From positions 372,001 through 436,000 of the forward strand of contig NZ_CP072610.1 in assembly GCF_021029445.1 (NCBI RefSeq): a stretch of DNA of 64,000 bases, written 5' to 3'. The position numbers were made by a program, and so were the translations under genes. Positions 12,661-22,224 of the stretch are shown here, one piece after another. The stretch's first letter is position 1. Each line of letters opens with the position of its first letter. The stretch comes from Pseudomonas wenzhouensis (GTDB taxonomy: Bacteria; Pseudomonadota; Gammaproteobacteria; Pseudomonadales; Pseudomonadaceae). The notes under the pieces are model-generated. The model had not been told where the DNA came from. It did no database searches and saw only the letters and a program-made list of their open reading frames with translations.

Positions 12661-13294
12661 TCAGCCTCCTTTCCAGGCGGTATGCAGCGAGCGAGAGCGG
12701 GTAGCAAAGCAGGAAGTAACCGAGGGCGACGAAGCCGTAGACCATGAACGGCTCGAAGGTGGCGTTGGCCAGCATGCTGCCGGTCTTGGTCAGCTCGGTG
12801 AAACCGATGATCGAGGTCACCGCGGTGCCCTTGACCACCTGCACGGAGAAGCCGACGGTGGGCGCCACGGCTATGCGCAGCGCCTGCGGCAGCACCACAT
12901 GGCGCAGGGTTTCCAGGCGGCTCATGGCCAGGCTTTCGGACGCCTCCCATTGGCCACGGTTGATCGATTCGACGCAGCCGCGCCAGATTTCGGCGAGAAA
13001 GGCGCTGGTAAACAGCGTCAGTGCGGTGGCCGCGGCCAGCCAAGGCGACACGTCGATGCCGAGCAGGGCGATGCCGAAGAACACCAGGAACAACTGCATC
13101 AGCAGCGGCGTGCCCTGGAACAGTTCGATATAGCCACGGGCCAGAATGCGCGGCGCCGATAACGGCGACAGCCGTGCCAGCAACACCAGCAGACCGGCGA
13201 TGCCGCCGCAGACGAAGGCCACCAGCGACAGCAGTAGCGTCCACTGCAGGCCGGTGAGCAGGTTGCGCAGGATGTCCCAGAGGGTGAAGTCCAT
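12647..13294 (-). CDS. Polar amino acid-type ABC transporter permease 2
   Basis: 215 residues, HisM/GlnP type. N-terminal helix region LLTGLQWTLLLSLVAFVCGGIAGLLV, then the EAA loop ESLAMSRLETLRHVVLPQALRIAVAP that docks on the ATPase. About five membrane helices. The ATG overlaps the last base of the stop of permease 1 (TGATG), so translation is coupled. It forms the heterodimeric channel with the product of the gene at 13294-13959. Confidence 0.92.
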
Positions 13295-13959
13295 CAGCGC
13301 TCTCCCATGATGAAGCGGCGGCCGATCCAGGCCAGCAACTGGCGAATGCCGATGGCCATGAGCAGGTACAACGCGGTGGTCAACAGGTAGGTCTCGAAGG
13401 CGCGGAAGTTACGCGACTGGATGAAGTTGGCAGCGAACGACAGCTCCTCGGTGGAGATCTGCGAGCACACCGCTGAACCGAGCATGACGATGATGATCTG
13501 GCTCGACAGCGCCGGCCACACCTTGCCCAGCGCCGGGCGCAGCACCACATGGCGAAACGTTTCGAAGCGGCTCATGGCCAGTGCGCTGGCGGCCTCAAGC
13601 TGGCCATGCGGGATGGCCTGGATGCCGGCGCGGATGATCTCCGTGGAGTAGGCACCAAGGTTGATCACCATGGCCAGAATGGCGGCTTCCCACTCACTCA
13701 GGCGCACGCCGAGCGAGGGCAGGCCGAAGAAGATGAAGAACAGTTGGACGATGAACGGCGTATTGCGGGTCAGCTCCACATAGACGCCGAAAATGCGGTC
13801 GAACGGGCGGATGCGCCAGGCGCGCAGTATCGCCCCGACGATGCCGAGACCGACACCCAGCAGGGTGCCGATCGCCGTCAGGCCGAGGGTGAAGGCCGCG
13901 CCCTGCAGCAGCAGATCGCTGTGCTGCAGGACGGCGGCGAAGTCGAACTGGTACGCCAT
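13294..13959 (-). CDS. Polar amino acid-type ABC transporter permease 1
   Basis: 221 residues, HisQ/GlnP type. Contains LTRNTPFIVQLFFIFFGLPSLG, a hallmark of the HisMQ family, and the EAA loop SALAMSRFETFRHVVLRPALGKVWPAL. About five membrane helices. It starts 20 bp after the substrate-binding protein gene ends. Paralogous to the next gene; the two permeases share the fragment MSR-ETFRHVVL. Confidence 0.92.
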   Translation of the reverse strand: MAYQFDFAAVLQHSDLLLQGAAFTLGLTAIGTLLGVGLGIVGAILRAWRIRPFDRIFGVYVELTRNTPFIVQLFFIFFGLPSLGVRLSEWEAAILAMVINLGAYSTEIIRAGIQAIPHGQLEAASALAMSRFETFRHVVLRPALGKVWPALSSQIIIVMLGSAVCSQISTEELSFAANFIQSRNFRAFETYLLTTALYLLMAIGIRQLLAWIGRRFIMGER

Positions 13960-13979
13960 GGCTCAGCGCTCCGTCAGGC

Positions 13980-14765
13980 TCAGAGGTCAGCCGGCATGGG
14001 CTGCTTCAGCCACTTCTGGCTGAGCGCATCGAGGCTGCCATCGGTCTTGGCGTCGGCGATGATGGCGTTGACCTTGTCCAGTAGCGCGCTCTGGTTCTTG
14101 TTCACGCCGACGTACACCGGTGAGTCCTTGAGTTTGAGCTTCATGCTCGGGATGCGCTTGGGATTGCGCTCGGAGATGGCCACCATCACCACGTTACCGC
14201 TGGCGATCAGTTCCACCTGGCCGGACAGGTAGGCGGCGATGGTCGAGTTGTTGTCCTCGAAGCGCTTGATGGTGGCGCCTTTCGGGGCGACGTTGCTCAG
14301 TTCGATGTCTTCGATCGAGCCGCGAGTGACGCTGATAGTCTTGCCATTCAGGTCATCGAGGCTGGCGATGGCGGCGTCTTCGGGGCCGAACACGCCGAGA
14401 TAGAAGGGCGCATAGGGCGCCGAAAAGTCGATCACCGCCTCACGCTCGGGGTTCTTGCCGAGGCTGGAAATCACCAGATCGACCTTGCCGGTGGTGAGGA
14501 AAGGAATGCGGTTGGTGCTGTTGACCGGGGTCAGCTCCAGCTTCACCGCCAGCTTGTCGGCCAGCAGTTGCGCGGTATCGATGTCCAGGCCACGCGGTTT
14601 CATGTCCGGGCCGACCGAACCGAACGGTGGGAAATCCTGCGGCACGGCGACCTTCAGTACGCCAGCCTTGCTGATGTCTTCGAGTGCATCGGCGTGAGCG
14701 GTGCTGGCGCCGAAGGCCAGGGCGGCGAACAGGGTACCCAGCAGGGTGCGGTGAAATGTGCGCAT
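13980..14765 (-). CDS. Periplasmic substrate-binding protein of the ABC importer
   Basis: 261 residues with a signal peptide (MRTFHRTLLGTLFAALAFGASTAHA, cleavage after AHA). Type 2 periplasmic fold of the SBP_bac_3 family: GVLKVAVPQDFPPFG, GLDIDTAQLLADKL, LVISSLGKNPEREAVIDFSAPY and GKTISVTRGSIEDIEL. Relatives bind polar amino acids, but family membership does not fix the ligand. The allA gene in the operon suggests a ureido compound such as allantoate or a related purine product (inference). First gene of the operon, with a GGGAG ribosome site 6 bases before the ATG. Confidence 0.92.
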   Translation of the reverse strand: MRTFHRTLLGTLFAALAFGASTAHADALEDISKAGVLKVAVPQDFPPFGSVGPDMKPRGLDIDTAQLLADKLAVKLELTPVNSTNRIPFLTTGKVDLVISSLGKNPEREAVIDFSAPYAPFYLGVFGPEDAAIASLDDLNGKTISVTRGSIEDIELSNVAPKGATIKRFEDNNSTIAAYLSGQVELIASGNVVMVAISERNPKRIPSMKLKLKDSPVYVGVNKNQSALLDKVNAIIADAKTDGSLDALSQKWLKQPMPADL

Positions 14766-14889
14766 GTCGAACTCCCGATGAATGAACGAAAACTGAAGCG
14801 TTTTGCCTGGTTCGTGCAGTGCATCGGTTGTGCCAAGTTCAATGAAACAAGGGCTTTCATCGCTTCAGGCGAGCTGAAACAAGGTCTTA

Positions 14890-15043
14890 CTGGTCTGAAC
14901 AGTTGGCGGAGCTGACCAGTCGGTCAGCATGATTGCTGGTCCATCCTGGTGCGTTCGCTTTGCGGCGTGTTCCATGAGGGCGCGTCGCTTGCCTGGAGTG
15001 GTGTTCTGGCCTTACAAAGGCGGCCTAACTGGACTGACCGGCC
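14890..15043. promoter_or_regulatory. Divergent control region with candidate FadR/GntR-type operators
   Basis: The 287-bp divergent gap holds an inverted repeat GCTGACC-agtc-GGTCAGC (14911-14928), a nearby CTGGTCTGAACAG (14890-14902) and AACTGGACTGACCGG (15027-15041). These resemble the TGGT...ACCA style sites used by FadR-family regulators. Likely targets of the GntR protein at 15053, controlling both its own gene and the importer operon. Visual motif match only. Confidence 0.45.
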
Positions 15044-15052
15044 CGAACAGCG

Positions 15053-15757
15053 ATGAATGCTTCCGCTCCCCGCGCGGTACCCGAATATGCCTTGCAGGCG
15101 ATCCGCCGTCTGATCGAAGACGAGGGCTATCGCCCCGGCGACGTCCTGCCGTCGCAGCGCGATCTGGCTGAGCGTCTCGGGATCAGTCGTGCCTCTCTGC
15201 GCGAGGCGTTGTCATCGCTCAGCGCGCTGGGCCTGGTCAGCGTGCAGGCCGGCAAGGGCGTGTTCGTTCAGGATGCGGCGAAGGCAGAGGCAGCCCATGC
15301 GTTCGCCTGGCCCTTCGCTGCGCAGGTGTCGGCGGCCGATACCTTTCAGCTGCGCTTCGCCCTGGAGGGTTTCGCCTGTGGTCTGGCGGCCGGGGTGATG
15401 ACGGCCGAGGAATTGGACATTCTTGAAGACAACGTCGAGCAGATGCGCCGCGAGCTGCGTGCGGGCGATTTCGAGCAAGCCAACCGGCTGGATTTCGAAT
15501 TTCACCAGCGTATTCTTGTCGCCAGCGGCAATCAGGCGATGTGTGCTCTGGTGACGTCCAGCGCGGATATTTTCCTGGAAAGTCAGAAGCTGCCGTTCAT
15601 CCGCCCGGAGCGTGCGCAGGAAACCTGGCAGGAGCATCGCAAGATTCTCAAGGCGCTGGCCCGGCATGCTGCCGGCCCGGCGCAAAAGGCCATGCAGCAG
15701 CACATTCGCGCGGCAGCGCTGCGTACCGGAATCGCCTTCATCACCTTGGGTGATTGA
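15053..15757 (+). CDS. FadR-subfamily GntR transcriptional regulator
   Basis: 234 residues. The N-terminal winged helix (about residues 8-77) includes YRPGDVLPSQRDLAERLGISRASLREALSSLSALGLV and the wing VQAGKGVFV. An all-helical FCD ligand domain follows (about residues 95-225) with the metal/ligand-site pattern D-x3-H in RLDFEFHQRI and later histidines. Divergent from the ABC importer-allA operon, so it probably represses it until a ureide or amino acid effector binds. The ATG at 15053 has only a weak ribosome site. Confidence 0.9.
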   Translation: MNASAPRAVPEYALQAIRRLIEDEGYRPGDVLPSQRDLAERLGISRASLREALSSLSALGLVSVQAGKGVFVQDAAKAEAAHAFAWPFAAQVSAADTFQLRFALEGFACGLAAGVMTAEELDILEDNVEQMRRELRAGDFEQANRLDFEFHQRILVASGNQAMCALVTSSADIFLESQKLPFIRPERAQETWQEHRKILKALARHAAGPAQKAMQQHIRAAALRTGIAFITLGD

Positions 15758-15928
15758 AACTATTGAGTGGCTCAATCGCCAGTGCCTTTCGGTGTCACTC
15801 AAGCCGGGCTATGATGGCGCCACTTTTTGGTTGCCTGCCATCCTTGGCGGTAACCCTTCGGGCCGTCGCAAGCGACGTCAAAAATTCCTCCCGGCAAATT
15901 TTTGCTTCCGAATACACGGAGACTCCTC

Positions 15929-16255
15929 ATGAGCGAATTCATCACCAACGTCAGCGACGCCAGCTTCGACCAGGACGTCATCCAGGCTGAAGGTCCGGTT
16001 CTGGTCGACTACTGGGCTGAGTGGTGCGGCCCGTGCAAAATGATTGCTCCGGTGCTCGACGAGATCGCCAAGGAATACCAAGGCAAGCTGAAGATCTGCA
16101 AACTGAACATCGACGAAAACCAGGAAACCCCGCCGAAGTACGGCGTGCGTGGTATCCCGACCCTGATGCTGTTCAAGAACGGCAACGTCGAAGCGACCAA
16201 GGTTGGCGCGCTGTCCAAGTCGCAGCTGGCAGCCTTCCTCGACAGCAACATCTAA
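15929..16255 (+). CDS. trxA: Thioredoxin 1
   Basis: 108 residues; main cytosolic disulfide reductase, reduced by TrxB. Active site W32-C33-G34-P35-C36 and the conserved cis-Pro loop GIPTLMLF. The start [14 protein letters not shown] gives the usual family length. Sits upstream of rho, as in E. coli and other pseudomonads, but a strong terminator at 16353-16380 separates them. Confidence 0.98.
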   Translation: MSEFITNVSDASFDQDVIQAEGPVLVDYWAEWCGPCKMIAPVLDEIAKEYQGKLKICKLNIDENQETPPKYGVRGIPTLMLFKNGNVEATKVGALSKSQLAAFLDSNI

Positions 16256-16258
16256 AGA

Positions 16259-16326
16259 GTAGGGTGGGCTTTAGCCCACCGAGCTGTTCGCAGGTGGCGT
16301 GCTGGTGGGCTGAAGCCCACCCTACA
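16259..16326. repeat. REP element, family A (paired palindromes)
   Basis: GTAGGGTGGGCTTTAGCCCACC, a 26-nt spacer, then GGTGGGCTGAAGCCCACCCTAC. The two ends are inverted copies of each other, giving a large cruciform or hairpin directly after trxA. Other copies are at 50049-50107 (full) and 3488-3510 (half). Confidence 0.8.
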
Positions 16327-16352
16327 CCTCTGAGGCAAGTCGCTCTGGAAGG

Positions 16353-16380
16353 CCCTGCTTTTTGCGGGGTTTTTCGTTTT
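16353..16380 (+). terminator. Intrinsic terminator after trxA
   Basis: Stem CCCTGC / GCGGGG with a TTTTT loop, followed by TTTTTCGTTT. It separates the trxA transcript from the rho leader. Confidence 0.75.
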
Positions 16381-16562
16381 TAGGGCTAGACGCTGTTTTT
16401 TCACGGTGTTAAATTCGGCCTCGCTGCATCTTTCATGCAGCTCTCTGCACGCCGTCGCCGATTCATTCCTATACGAATTCGTTCGCGATCCTGTCGCCTT
16501 CTCTGCGGCGCGGCCTCTCAAGCTAACAGCTTTCTTCTCCTCTCGATGATCACGTCATTCCT
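16381..16562 (+). promoter_or_regulatory. rho promoter/leader region
   Basis: About 180 bp between the trxA terminator and rho. It holds a hairpin GCTGCAT-ctttc-ATGCAGC (16423-16441) followed by a pyrimidine-rich stretch (CTTTCTTCTCCTCTC around 16530-16545). No Shine-Dalgarno sequence is visible before the rho ATG. E. coli rho is autoregulated by Rho-dependent attenuation in its leader; a C/U-rich unstructured leader would fit that here (inference). Confidence 0.4.
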
Positions 16563-17822
<1,260 letters not shown>

Positions 17823-17837
17823 GCGTTGTGGCTTGCC

Positions 17838-17863
17838 AAAAGGCCGGGGAAACCCGGCCTTTT
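17838..17863 (+). terminator. Intrinsic terminator after rho
   Basis: Stem AAAAGGCCGGG / CCCGGCCTTTT around GAA, 16 bases after the rho stop. Clear rho-independent structure. Confidence 0.85.
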
Positions 17864-17955
17864 GCTGTCCGTCACTTTCACTGGCGCTTCTGAAAGTCCG
17901 ACTTCGGCGCTAAACTTTGCGGCCGACTCTGGCCTGTCCGACACGAGGCTCCTGC

Positions 17956-19422
17956 ATGCAGTATCGCGACCTGCGCGACTTCATCCGTGAACTGGAAAAG
18001 CGCGGCGAACTCAAGCGCATCCAGACCCCGGTTTCGCCGATTCTGGAAATGACCGAAATCTGCGACCGCACCCTGCGCAAGGGCGGCCCGGCGCTGCTGT
18101 TCGAAAAGCCCACCGGTTTCGACGTGCCGGTGCTCGGCAACCTGTTCGGCACGCCCAAGCGCGTGGCCTTGGGCATGGGCGCCGAAGAGGTGTCCGAGTT
18201 GCGCGAGATCGGCAAGCTGCTGGCCTTTCTCAAGGAGCCCGAGCCGCCCAAGGGGCTCAAGGACGCCTGGAGCAAGCTGCCGATCTTCAAGAAGGTCATT
18301 TCCATGGCGCCCAAGGTGGTCAAGGACGCGCCCTGCCATGAAGTGATCGAGGAGGGCGATGACGTCGACCTCGGCAAACTGCCTATTCAGCATTGCTGGC
18401 CGGGCGACGTGGCGCCGCTGATCACCTGGGGCCTGACCATCACCAAGGGCCCGAACAAGGAGCGGCAGAACCTCGGTATCTATCGCCAGCAGGTGATCGG
18501 CCACAACAAGGTGATCATGCGCTGGCTCAGCCACCGTGGCGGCGCGCTGGATTTTCGTGACTGGTGCCAGAAGTACCCGGACAAACCCTACCCCGTCTGT
18601 GTTGCGCTTGGCGCCGACCCGGCGACCATTCTCGGTGCCGTGACGCCCGTGCCCGATACCCTGTCCGAATACGCTTTCGCCGGCTTGCTGCGCGGTCATC
18701 GCACTGAGCTGGTCAAGGCCCGTGGCAGTGATCTGCAGGTGCCGGCCAGCGCCGAGATCGTCCTCGAAGGGGTGATCCATCCCGGCGAAACCGCGCCGGA
18801 AGGTCCCTATGGTGATCACACCGGCTACTACAACGAGGTCGACACCTTCCCGGTGTTCACCGTCGAGCGCATCACTCGCCGCCGCGACCCGATCTACCAC
18901 AGTACCTACACCGGCCGCCCGCCGGATGAGCCGGCGATCCTCGGCGTGGCGCTGAACGAAGTGTTCGTGCCCATCCTGCAGAAGCAGTTCCCCGAGATCA
19001 CCGACTTCTACCTGCCGCCGGAAGGCTGTTCCTACCGCATGGCGGTGGTGACCATGAAGAAGCAGTACCCAGGCCACGCCAAGCGCGTCATGCTGGGTGT
19101 GTGGTCGTTCCTCAGGCAGTTCATGTACACCAAGTTCGTGATCGTCACCGACGACGATATCAATGCACGGGACTGGAACGACGTGATCTGGGCGATTACC
19201 ACGCGCATGGACCCCAAACGCGACACGGTGATGATCGACAACACGCCGATCGACTACCTCGACTTCGCCTCGCCGATCTCCGGCCTGGGCTCGAAGATGG
19301 GCCTGGACGCTACCCACAAGTGGCCGGGCGAGACCACTCGCGAGTGGGGCCGCGCCATCGAGAAGGATCCGGCCGTGGTGGCGCGCGTCGACGCGCTGTG
19401 GAGCGAGCTGGGAATCGATTGA
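17956..19422 (+). CDS. ubiD: 4-hydroxy-3-polyprenylbenzoate decarboxylase
   Basis: 488 residues. Decarboxylates 3-polyprenyl-4-hydroxybenzoate in ubiquinone synthesis, using the prenylated FMN made by UbiX. The start [22 protein letters not shown] matches the family N-terminus; the in-frame ATG-type extension is not used. Family landmarks: [15 protein letters not shown], the catalytic region [25 protein letters not shown] with its conserved Glu and Arg surroundings, and MWAITTR-like [15 protein letters not shown] near the C-terminus. The TGA overlaps the next ATG (TGATG), coupling it to the flavin reductase-like gene. Confidence 0.97.
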   Translation: MQYRDLRDFIRELEKRGELKRIQTPVSPILEMTEICDRTLRKGGPALLFEKPTGFDVPVLGNLFGTPKRVALGMGAEEVSELREIGKLLAFLKEPEPPKGLKDAWSKLPIFKKVISMAPKVVKDAPCHEVIEEGDDVDLGKLPIQHCWPGDVAPLITWGLTITKGPNKERQNLGIYRQQVIGHNKVIMRWLSHRGGALDFRDWCQKYPDKPYPVCVALGADPATILGAVTPVPDTLSEYAFAGLLRGHRTELVKARGSDLQVPASAEIVLEGVIHPGETAPEGPYGDHTGYYNEVDTFPVFTVERITRRRDPIYHSTYTGRPPDEPAILGVALNEVFVPILQKQFPEITDFYLPPEGCSYRMAVVTMKKQYPGHAKRVMLGVWSFLRQFMYTKFVIVTDDDINARDWNDVIWAITTRMDPKRDTVMIDNTPIDYLDFASPISGLGSKMGLDATHKWPGETTREWGRAIEKDPAVVARVDALWSELGID

Positions 19423-20390
19423 TGAACGTCACCCTGCAACCCTCCGGCATCACCCTTGCCCTGCAGCCGGGCGAGCGTATCCTCGATGGCGCCCGTCGTC
19501 TGGGTTACGACTGCCCGCAGAGCTGCCGCAACGGCAATTGCCATATCTGCGCTGCCTTGCTGGTGGAAGGCCGTGTGCGGCAGAACGGTGTGGAGCTGGA
19601 TCACGGCGAGCTGTTCACCTGCCTCGCCGAACCGCTGGAAGACTGCGTGCTGCATTGGGATGGCGTGCTGGCGCCGGGCGAACTGCCGGTGCGCGAGCTG
19701 AGTTGCCAGGTGGTCGAGTGCCAGGACGTGGGCGGCGACGTGTTCCGTGTGCGCCTGCGCGCCCCGGCCGGCAAGGCGCCGCGCTATCACGCCGGGCAGT
19801 ACCTGCTGCTGCAGCGCCCGGATGGCGAGATGGCGGCATTCTCCCTGGCGTCGGCGCCGCATGCCGGACGCGAACTGGAATTGCACATTCTCGCCCGTGA
19901 AGACAGCAGTATCGATCTGCTGGAGGCGCTGCGCACAACCGGCATGGCGCGCGTGCAGATGCCCTACGGTGACACTCACCTCGCCGATCTGCCCGATGGC
20001 CCGCTGGTGCTGATCGCTGCCGGCACAGGCATGGGCCAGATGCACAGCCTGATCGAGCACTGCCGCGCGGCAGGCTTCACCCATCCGGTGCACCTGTACT
20101 GGGGCGCGCGTCGCCCCGAAGATTTCTACGAGCTGCCGCACTGGGCTGAGTGGCAACAGCTGGACAACCTGCGCCTGCATCAGGTGGTCAGCGAACAATG
20201 TGGCTGGCAGGGCCGTTGCGGCCTGCTGCACGAAGCGGTGCGCGAGGATTTCCCTGACCTCAAGGCCTTGCACGTCTACGCTAGCGGTTCACCAGCGATG
20301 GTCTATGCCACGCTCGACGCACTGGTCGAGGCCGGCATGGACGCCCACCAGATGCGCGCCGATGTGTTCGCCTACGCGCCACGAAGTTGA
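19422..20390 (+). CDS. 2Fe-2S ferredoxin-FNR type oxidoreductase (CDP-6-deoxy-glucoseen reductase-like)
   Basis: 322 residues. N-terminal plant-type 2Fe-2S domain with C-x4-C-x2-C (CPQSCRNGNCHIC) and a distal Cys in LFTCLAEPLEDC. Then an FAD-binding barrel (YHAGQYLLLQRPDGEMAAFSLAS) and an NAD(P)-binding domain (LVLIAAGTGMGQMHSLIEH, VYASGSPAMVYAT). Electrons flow from NAD(P)H to FAD to the iron-sulfur centre. Databases often name it after the AscD sugar reductase, which is probably wrong here. Its coupling to ubiD recalls ubiD-fre of E. coli, so it may supply reduced flavin or electrons to ubiquinone synthesis (inference). Confidence 0.88.
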   Translation: MNVTLQPSGITLALQPGERILDGARRLGYDCPQSCRNGNCHICAALLVEGRVRQNGVELDHGELFTCLAEPLEDCVLHWDGVLAPGELPVRELSCQVVECQDVGGDVFRVRLRAPAGKAPRYHAGQYLLLQRPDGEMAAFSLASAPHAGRELELHILAREDSSIDLLEALRTTGMARVQMPYGDTHLADLPDGPLVLIAAGTGMGQMHSLIEHCRAAGFTHPVHLYWGARRPEDFYELPHWAEWQQLDNLRLHQVVSEQCGWQGRCGLLHEAVREDFPDLKALHVYASGSPAMVYATLDALVEAGMDAHQMRADVFAYAPRS

Positions 20391-20410
20391 ATTAACAAGC
20401 TAATGTCTGT

Positions 20411-20520
20411 CAGTTAAGCGTCGACGCTGCCAGTGGGTAGGAGCGGCGCCCCGCCGCGAACCAGGGCGATACGCGATTGAAAAGCTTCGCCCTGGGGCGG
20501 GGCTCCTACGAAAGACCGCT
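20411..20520. repeat. Structured REP element, family C, copy 1
   Basis: Begins with CAGTTAAGCGTCGACGCT. Outer arms GTAGGAGC...GGCTCCTAC, GCGGCGCCCCGCCGCG-type GC palindrome, and an inner stem CCAGGGCGA / TCGCCCTGG. Near-identical in plan to the element at 22110-22212. Fills the gap between the ferredoxin-FNR gene and the convergent quinone oxidoreductase gene, where it may also end transcription from both sides. Confidence 0.8.
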
Positions 20521-20555
20521 TTGGCAAGCTTATCTGATCGGGATTGGCTGCAGCG

Positions 20556-21536
20556 TCACCGAACGGTTACTACCACCTTGCCCACTGCCTTGCGCTGGCC
20601 GAGGGTAGCGATGGCTTCGCCGCCGCGCTCCAGCGGGAAGGTCTGCGATACCAGCGGCTTGAGCTTGCCTTCGGCGTGCCAGGCGAACAGTTGCTGGAAG
20701 TTCGCGGCGTTGTCCTGCGGCTGGCGCTGGGCGAAGGAGCCCCAGAATACGCCGACTAGGGAGGCGCCCTTGAGCAAAGGCAGGTTGGCTGGCAGGGCCG
20801 GGATACCGCCGCCGGCGGCGAAACCCACCACCAGGAAACGGCCGTTCCAGCCGATGCTGCGGAAGGCTTCTTCGAACAGTGTGCCGCCCACCGGGTCGTA
20901 GATCACATCCACACCCTGGCCGCCGGTGAGGCGTTTTACCTCGTCCTTCAGGCTTTGCTCGCTGTAGTTGATCAGCTCATCCGCGCCGGCGTTACGCGCC
21001 ACTTCCAGCTTCTCGGCGCTGCTCGCGGCGGCGATGATCTTGGCGCCCATGGCCTTGCCGATTTCCACCGCGGCCAGACCGACGCCACCGGAGGCGCCGA
21101 GCACCAGCAGGGTTTCACCCGGTTGCAGGTTGGCGCGTTGCTTGAGGGCATGCATCGAGGTGCCGTAGGTCATGCCGAAAGCAGCAGCGGTGGTCAGGTC
21201 CATGCTCTTGGGCACCGGCAATACGTTGTAGGCCGGCACGGCGACCTCTTCGGCAAAGCCGCCCCAACCCGTCAGCGCCATCACCCGATCACCGGCGCGC
21301 AGATGGCTGACCTTCTCGCCGACGGCCTTGACCACGCCGGCTACCTCACCGCCCGGGGCGAAGGGGAAGGGCGGCTTGAACTGGTATTTGCCTTCGATGA
21401 TCAGCGTGTCGGGGAAGTTGACCCCGGCGGCCTGCACCTCGATCAGCACCTCGTTCTTTTTCGGTTCGGGGCTTGGCAGGTCTTCCAGTACCAGGGTGTC
21501 GGCGGGGCCGAAGGCTTTGCACAGCAGGGCTTTCAT
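20556..21536 (-). CDS. NADPH:quinone oxidoreductase family protein (zinc-free MDR)
   Basis: 326 residues. Medium-chain dehydrogenase/reductase fold: GroES-like part (AAGVNFPDTLIIEGKYQFKPPFPFAPGGEVAGVV) and Rossmann part with LLVLGASGGVGLAAVEIGKAMGA and KLEVARNAGADELINYSEQ. No structural or catalytic zinc cysteine pattern is visible, as in the QOR group. I chose the second Met (21536): a GAGGA site lies 9 bases upstream, whereas it touches the first Met at 21545. Likely reduces quinones or enals with NADPH; substrate not determinable. Confidence 0.88.
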   Translation of the reverse strand: MKALLCKAFGPADTLVLEDLPSPEPKKNEVLIEVQAAGVNFPDTLIIEGKYQFKPPFPFAPGGEVAGVVKAVGEKVSHLRAGDRVMALTGWGGFAEEVAVPAYNVLPVPKSMDLTTAAAFGMTYGTSMHALKQRANLQPGETLLVLGASGGVGLAAVEIGKAMGAKIIAAASSAEKLEVARNAGADELINYSEQSLKDEVKRLTGGQGVDVIYDPVGGTLFEEAFRSIGWNGRFLVVGFAAGGGIPALPANLPLLKGASLVGVFWGSFAQRQPQDNAANFQQLFAWHAEGKLKPLVSQTFPLERGGEAIATLGQRKAVGKVVVTVR

Positions 21537-21691
21537 TAAGGTCATTCCTCTTGCAGGGTGCCTTGCAGTGTAGAAAGCGCCCGCCGAGGGTCAACGAGCA
21601 TGCCGATGCCTGATAGGTCGGCATAAGCGCCGGGCTTGGGTACATGCGCGCGGATGGCTATGCTAGGCACATCCCCGATGGAGTGCCGAAC

Positions 21692-22096
21692 GTGAAACTG
21701 TTGACCGCCCTGCTGCTGAGCCTGTCGATCTGCCTGCCTGCCCTGGCCTCTTCGGAGAAGAAGGAAGAGGTGCCGGCAACGCTGTATCACAACCTGTTCC
21801 CGGCGCTGATCGGCAATCTGGCGGATCCGGGCAATCGTCTGAAGTTCTTCAAGGCCGATGTGTCGCTGCGGGTGAACGGCACCGAGGCCGAGGAGAAGCT
21901 CAAGCTGCATGAGCCGCTGATCCGCCACCAACTGGTGATGCTGTTCTCGGCGCAGACCAGCGAGACCATCAACGCCCCCGATGGCCGTGAGAATCTGCGC
22001 CTGGAGGCGTTGAAGAAGGTGCAGGACGCGATCAATGATGAAGAGGGCAAGCCCATCGTCGAAGACCTGCTGTTCAACAATCTGATCATTCAGTGA
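21692..22096 (+). CDS. Exported FliL-like protein
   Basis: 134 residues from a GTG start with GGAG 8 bases before it. Residues 1-20 are a signal peptide or anchor (KLLTALLLSLSICLPALAS). The rest resembles the periplasmic domain of FliL: KFFKADVSLRVNGTEAEEKLKLHEPLIRHQLVMLFSAQTSETI followed by GRENLRLEALKKVQDAI and a final strand VEDLLFNNLIIQ. FliL supports the flagellar stator, but this gene is far from any flagellar gene and its N-terminus looks like a cleavable signal, so it is best called FliL-like. Divergent from the oxidoreductase. Confidence 0.75.
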   Translation: MKLLTALLLSLSICLPALASSEKKEEVPATLYHNLFPALIGNLADPGNRLKFFKADVSLRVNGTEAEEKLKLHEPLIRHQLVMLFSAQTSETINAPDGRENLRLEALKKVQDAINDEEGKPIVEDLLFNNLIIQ

Positions 22097-22109
22097 AAGG
22101 CGGCATAAT

Positions 22110-22212
22110 CAGTCAAGCGTCGACGCTGTGAATGCGTAGGAGCGGCGCCCCGCCGTGAACCGGGGCGCAATGGAAAAGCTTCGCCCCGGGGCGGGGCTCC
22201 TATGAAAAGCCG
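22110..22212. repeat. Structured REP element, family C, copy 2
   Basis: Begins CAGTCAAGCGTCGACGCT. Outer arms GTAGGAGC / GGCTCCTA and inner stem CCGGGGCG / CGCCCCGG, corresponding to CCAGGGCGA / TCGCCCTGG in copy 1. Same orientation as copy 1; the two bracket a 1.6-kb segment with the oxidoreductase and FliL-like genes. Confidence 0.8.
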
Positions 22213-22224
22213 GCTCCGGGGTGT

